A stretch of DNA of 10,840 bases from Deltaproteobacteria bacterium (lineage in GTDB: Bacteria > Myxococcota_A > Polyangia > Palsa-1104 > JAEUJZ01), in NCBI GenBank assembly GCA_017990795.1, contig JAGNNG010000022.1, forward strand, positions 1-10,840, given 5' to 3'. The translations under genes and the position numbers were made by a program. A model generated the notes under the pieces. The model worked only from the letters and a program-made list of their open reading frames with translations, searched no databases and had not been told where the DNA came from. The first letter of the stretch is position 1; each line of letters opens with the position of its first letter. This document shows positions 6,567 to 10,840 of the stretch, in pieces.

Positions 6567-6595
6567 TCGTCGGAAGGACTGCTTACTGCCGACGA
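6567..6595 (+). other. Hairpin in the OmpA/TSP3 leader
   Basis: TCGTCGG (6567-6573) and CCGACGA (6589-6595) are a perfect 7-bp inverted repeat around a 15-base loop. Beyond a single mismatch, GT (6564-6565) could pair with AC (6597-6598). It lies in the predicted 5' leader and could affect mRNA stability or small-RNA pairing. I see no riboswitch class in it. Confidence 0.35.
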
Positions 6596-6670
6596 TACTG
6601 CCAGAAGCGCTGTCGGCGATGAGGTCGATGGCGTCTGGCCGTCACTCGAGTCCTTGTAACCCCTTGTCAT

Positions 6671-6681
6671 GAGGTAGGAAG
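6671..6681 (+). promoter_or_regulatory. Ribosome binding site deciding the OmpA/TSP3 start
   Basis: GAGGTAGGAAG precedes two possible starts. AGGA (6676-6679) is 8 bases from ATG at 6688, a good spacing. TTG at 6682 would have to use GAGG (6671-6674), 7 bases away. ATG is preferred; the choice changes the protein by two residues. Confidence 0.6.
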
Positions 6682-6687
6682 TTGCAG

Positions 6688-8769
<2,082 letters not shown>

Positions 8770-8830
8770 GCAAGTAGTACGCAAGGCGGGCTCGTCTGGG
8801 CCAGCTGCGCACCGCCTCGCAAAACCCAAG

Positions 8831-8868
8831 AGCGCCCGTGATCAACCGGTCACGGGCGCTTTCTTTTT
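8831..8868 (+). terminator. Intrinsic terminator of the OmpA/TSP3 gene
   Basis: AGCGCCCGTGA (8831-8841), an 8-base loop and TCACGGGCGCT (8850-8860) form a perfect 11-bp stem followed by TTCTTTTT (8861-8868). A weaker imperfect hairpin (8781-8789 with 8812-8820) lies just upstream. Confidence 0.93.
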
Positions 8869-9120
8869 AGCCCCGTCCGTCCCCGCAGCCGCCCCCGAAA
8901 TCGTAAACACACTGGGTACGTAGGAAACTGCAGACGTCGTGCGTGATTGCTCGCGTCTGTGACAGCACAAGCGCAAGTCGTGCCCACACAAGCAGACGCA
9001 AAACAAACATTGGTTAGAAGGGCGCGAGAAGAGCGATAGGAAGCGTAGAACAAGACCGGCTAGAAGCTGCGACCGTCCATTGAAAGAAGGCAGGGCTCAG
9101 AGCGAAACAGCGTCTATCCG
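8869..9120. other. Gene-free stretch between convergent units
   Basis: No convincing gene is present. An ORF of 67 codons on the minus strand (8850-9053) starts inside the terminator and has no recognisable domain. CAGACG (8931-8936) and CGTCTG (8954-8959) can form a 6-bp hairpin with a 17-base loop. On the minus strand a short TTTCC run follows it, so it might be a poor terminator for the operon to the right. Confidence 0.4.
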
Positions 9121-9402
9121 CTAGTCGGTGATACGGGTCATGTCGGGCACAGCAGACGGGTTTAGATTCATCTGGTAGGGACAGGCTTCGGTATTGCCTT
9201 GAAGGTGACAGTAGCCGTCGCTGCGACACTCGTACTCGTCGGGACAGCGTGGCTCTGTGGCATTACAGCGATAGGAGCACGCCGGCAAGTCGGGCTGAAA
9301 GCACTGAGTCAGTCCCAGCGCCGCCCCAGCCAGCACCACCGCCGAGCACAGCGCCAGCGTCACAGGTCGCCAAGATGAAGTCTTCCGTCGAGCTGTCCGC
9401 AT
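9121..9402 (-). CDS. Small Cys-rich secreted protein, possible lipoprotein
   Basis: The 93-residue protein starts with a basic N-terminus and a hydrophobic segment (residues 14-31, ending LAGAALGLTQC). Cys34 follows an LTQ that only loosely fits a lipobox, so lipid attachment is possible but not certain. Six more Cys (42, 46, 53, 59, 65, 74) lie in a pattern C-x3-C-x6-C-x5-C-x5-C-x8-C with PRCPDEYECRSDGYC at its heart. Lipidation of Cys34 would leave six Cys for three disulfides. Similar 'CP..Y.C..DG.C' motifs are common in myxobacterial lipoproteins; I cannot name a family. Its ATG overlaps the TGA of the upstream TPR-like gene as TGATG, so the pair is almost certainly co-translated. The two products probably meet in the periplasm. 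Confidence 0.72.
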   Translation of the reverse strand: MRTARRKTSSWRPVTLALCSAVVLAGAALGLTQCFQPDLPACSYRCNATEPRCPDEYECRSDGYCHLQGNTEACPYQMNLNPSAVPDMTRITD

Positions 9403-10517
9403 CAGAAGTTTCCGCTGGCCGCAACTCCGGCCTGGCTAGGTAGCAATATGGGAGCTAGTGACCAGCGCCCCGCCGCCGAGGCCTGCTCTTTGGGCTTGCG
9501 GACGAGGTCAACCACAAGCAGCACACCGCCAGTCACAGCCGCAACTCCAGCGACGGACAGTAGGGCAATGCTGGCAGCATTGTAAGCACGCCCTTCGGAC
9601 TGCAGCGCGGTGTAGGCCTCACGCTGATTGTCGTCGTAAATAGGCGGCTGGCCGCTGACCACTTGAGTGGTGCGACGACGCAGTTCATCGGCACGGTTCT
9701 GCGCGCCCAAGCCGACAATCGCCCCACCAGTGGCCAATGCCACAGCACTAGCAATCGACACCCAAGCCGCCGTCTTTAGCCGCCGAGGCTTCTCTTCCGG
9801 AGGCGTAATCACCGGCTTGTCCGTCGGAACCGCCGGTTCTGCAACCGCCCCAGGCTGAGCCGCAGGCTTATCTGCTGTAGCAGATGGCTTGTCTGCTGTA
9901 ACGGATGGCTTGTCTGCTGTAGCAGCCGGTTTGTCTGCTGTAACAGCCGGTTTGTCTGCTGTAACGGATGGCTTGTCTGCTGTAACAGCCGGCTTGTCGG
10001 TTACGGGAGTATTCCCGACGCCAGTGCCTGCATTTACGCCGCCACCGCTGGGCGCAGACCCTGACGTTGGACCTGGCTGCGTCGCCCCAGTAGCCGTACT
10101 GCCATTCGCTGCTGTCGGAGCAGCTTCTGCTGGTGCAAGAGCCGCTTCGATCGACTTGATTCGCTCGTCGATCTCGGCGCGCTCGGGTGCTTGTGGCGAC
10201 GCGGCGACAAAGGCTCGATATGCCGCAACGGCTTTTTTGCCTTCGCTCGCACGCTGCCAGGACTCACCGATATTAAGCAGCAGCGCGGGGTCGCGCGTGA
10301 TGTCGTAGGCGGCCTGGAATTCCGCTGCCGCTGCCGCGAACTTGCCTTGCGCAAACAGCTCCTGCGCCGACGAGAAGTGCTGCCCCGCCGCCGCAAAATC
10401 CTGCGCTCCTGCCCGGCTTGGCCAGCCGGTACCCGCCAGCAGCACCCCAAGTATCATCATCGGTAGCAGCAGCCTAAGTCGCCGCCACGGACTGGCATTC
10501 AATCGGCGTTCCTTCAT
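9402..10517 (-). CDS. Periplasmic TPR-like protein with TADKP repeats and membrane hairpin
   Basis: I start this 371-residue protein at the ATG at 10517. Longer reading begins at 10631, inside the divergent EF-G gene, and lacks a signal peptide at its front. From 10517 the product has an Arg-rich n-region and hydrophobic core LLLPMMILGVLLAG, with probable cleavage at AGA/QD (38/39). Residues 41-126 form a TPR-like helical region (HFSSAQELFAQGKFAAAAAEF, then DPALLLNIGESWQRASEGKKAVAAYRAFV). Residues 128-168 are Ala/Thr/Gly-rich, and 171-235 hold seven-residue TADKP repeats. Two membrane helices follow, about 249-271 and 314-338, separated by a charged segment with YDDNQREAY. This layout is common in Polyangiales-type genomes as 'tetratricopeptide repeat protein' with no known job. 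AGGA lies 11 bases before the ATG. It heads an operon with the Cys-rich gene. Confidence 0.82.
   Translation of the reverse strand: MKERRLNASPWRRLRLLLPMMILGVLLAGTGWPSRAGAQDFAAAGQHFSSAQELFAQGKFAAAAAEFQAAYDITRDPALLLNIGESWQRASEGKKAVAAYRAFVAASPQAPERAEIDERIKSIEAALAPAEAAPTAANGSTATGATQPGPTSGSAPSGGGVNAGTGVGNTPVTDKPAVTADKPSVTADKPAVTADKPAATADKPSVTADKPSATADKPAAQPGAVAEPAVPTDKPVITPPEEKPRRLKTAAWVSIASAVALATGGAIVGLGAQNRADELRRRTTQVVSGQPPIYDDNQREAYTALQSEGRAYNAASIALLSVAGVAAVTGGVLLVVDLVRKPKEQASAAGRWSLAPILLPSQAGVAASGNF
9865..10002 (-). repeat. 21-bp tandem repeat coding TADKP units
   Basis: Six full units of 21 bp lie at 9865, 9886, 9907, 9928, 9949 and 9970 (each ends 20 bases later), with a partial unit after 9990. 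Reading on the minus strand they code TADKP plus two small residues (AV, SV, AA or SA). Differences are mostly GCAGAT / ACGGAT / ACAGCC at unit ends and fall in a mixed order, pointing to unequal exchange. Copy number may vary between strains. Confidence 0.88.
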
Positions 10518-10558
10518 TGGGCTTGCAATCCTAGCATCGCAACTTGTCTCCACATGCT

Positions 10559-10564
10559 TATAAT
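10559..10564 (+). promoter_or_regulatory. Perfect -10 box just before the EF-G start
   Basis: TATAAT ends 9 bases before the ATG at 10574, so transcription should start about 10571 and leave an almost leaderless mRNA. No clear -35 is seen at 17 or 18 bases; a TG lies 2 bases upstream of the box. The same bases give TATAAG on the other strand (10562-10557), a possible -10 for the TPR-like gene. Confidence 0.45.
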
Positions 10565-10573
10565 CTGCGCCCC

Positions 10574-10840
10574 ATGTCGTCCACCACATCTTCAAATCCG
10601 CCTGTAACTGCTGCCGGTTCTGCCTCACCACCCGCCACTGCCGCCGCCGCCGGTAGCACCAAGGCCGAGAGCAACAGCAAAAAGAAGCTCGACCGCGTTC
10701 GCAACATCGGCGTAATCGCCCACATCGACGCTGGCAAGACCACGGTCAGCGAGCGGTTCTTGTACTACTCGGGCCGTATCCACAAGATCGGCGAAGTCCA
10801 CGAAGGCCAAACTCAGCTGGATTGGATGCCAGAGGAGCGA
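10574..10840 (+). CDS. fusA: Elongation factor G, N-terminal part
   Basis: The first 89 codons of a translation elongation factor G-type GTPase are visible and the gene leaves the window at the right edge. EF-G drives tRNA and mRNA movement through the ribosome using GTP. RNIGVIAHIDAGKTT (43-57) is the P-loop, then ERFLYYSGRIHKIGEVHEG and QLDWMPEER, which leads into switch I as in all EF-G. About 30 residues of Ser/Ala/Pro/Thr-rich sequence plus a basic SKKKLDRV stretch precede the position where a typical EF-G starts. ATG at 10574 is the first in-frame start after the -10 box; there is no Shine-Dalgarno and almost no leader. A shorter start is unlikely because no in-frame ATG, GTG or TTG lies between it and the P-loop. 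EF-G paralogues exist in many related bacteria, so the symbol names the family. Confidence 0.92.
   Translation, partial: MSSTTSSNPPVTAAGSASPPATAAAAGSTKAESNSKKKLDRVRNIGVIAHIDAGKTTVSERFLYYSGRIHKIGEVHEGQTQLDWMPEER

Noticed and set aside
6391..6672. 93-codon plus-strand ORF in the divergent promoter region
   Set aside because: It overlaps the start of the TIM-barrel gene and the predicted promoters and has no recognisable domain.
8931..8959. CAGACG/CGTCTG hairpin as a small RNA or CRISPR-like repeat
   Set aside because: Only one 6-bp stem, no regular repeat spacing and no promoter with it; kept only as a possible weak terminator.
10518..10631. Upstream extension of the TPR-like protein to an ATG at 10631
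   Set aside because: It would overlap the divergent EF-G gene by 58 bases and bury a good signal peptide 38 residues inside the protein.

Overview
The window looks like chromosome of a Gram-negative bacterium of the Myxococcota (former deltaproteobacterial) type. This rests on gene style, not on a search. It encodes a double FHA-domain membrane protein with a long periplasmic part, an OmpA-family protein with five thrombospondin type 3 repeats, a periplasmic repeat protein with an N-terminal TPR-like region and a C-terminal membrane hairpin, and a small Cys-rich lipoprotein-like protein. GC is high but, by eye, lower than in the best-known cultured myxobacteria. I see no insertion sequence, CRISPR array, tRNA, rRNA or phage gene.

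Layout. The left end (1-1453, minus strand) holds a DMT/EamA transporter gene. It is followed, with a 4-base GTGA overlap, by a receiver-like gene cut by the window edge. Divergent from these is a long C-terminal processing peptidase (S41) gene (start near 1710), possibly preceded by a tiny secreted-protein ORF (1497-1703). Next is the FHA gene (3563-5353), behind a strong sigma-70-like promoter whose spacer holds a perfect 6-bp inverted repeat. Convergent with it is a TIM-barrel, sugar-isomerase-like gene (5402-6412, minus). From the 275-bp region at 6413-6687, apparent divergent promoters with overlapping -35 boxes serve that gene and the OmpA/TSP3 gene (6688-8769), which ends at a textbook intrinsic terminator (8831-8868). 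The stretch 8869-9120 holds no convincing gene. A two-gene minus-strand operon follows: the TPR-like protein (start 10517), then the Cys-rich protein, joined by a TGATG stop/start overlap. At the right edge a divergent elongation factor G gene begins (10574), with a perfect TATAAT only 9 bases before its ATG.

How the genes fit. Most products act at the cell envelope: a membrane-anchored protease, a phosphothreonine-reading membrane protein, a peptidoglycan-binding outer-membrane protein and a periplasmic TPR-like/lipoprotein pair. They are separate transcription units, and nothing in the sequence proves they form one pathway. I did not find a clear new defence, mobile or biosynthetic system. 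The most unusual points are the receiver-like domain with Glu at the phospho-acceptor position, the operator-like repeat in the FHA promoter, the codon-shifted repetitive tail of the protease, and the possibly leaderless EF-G gene with its N-terminal extension.
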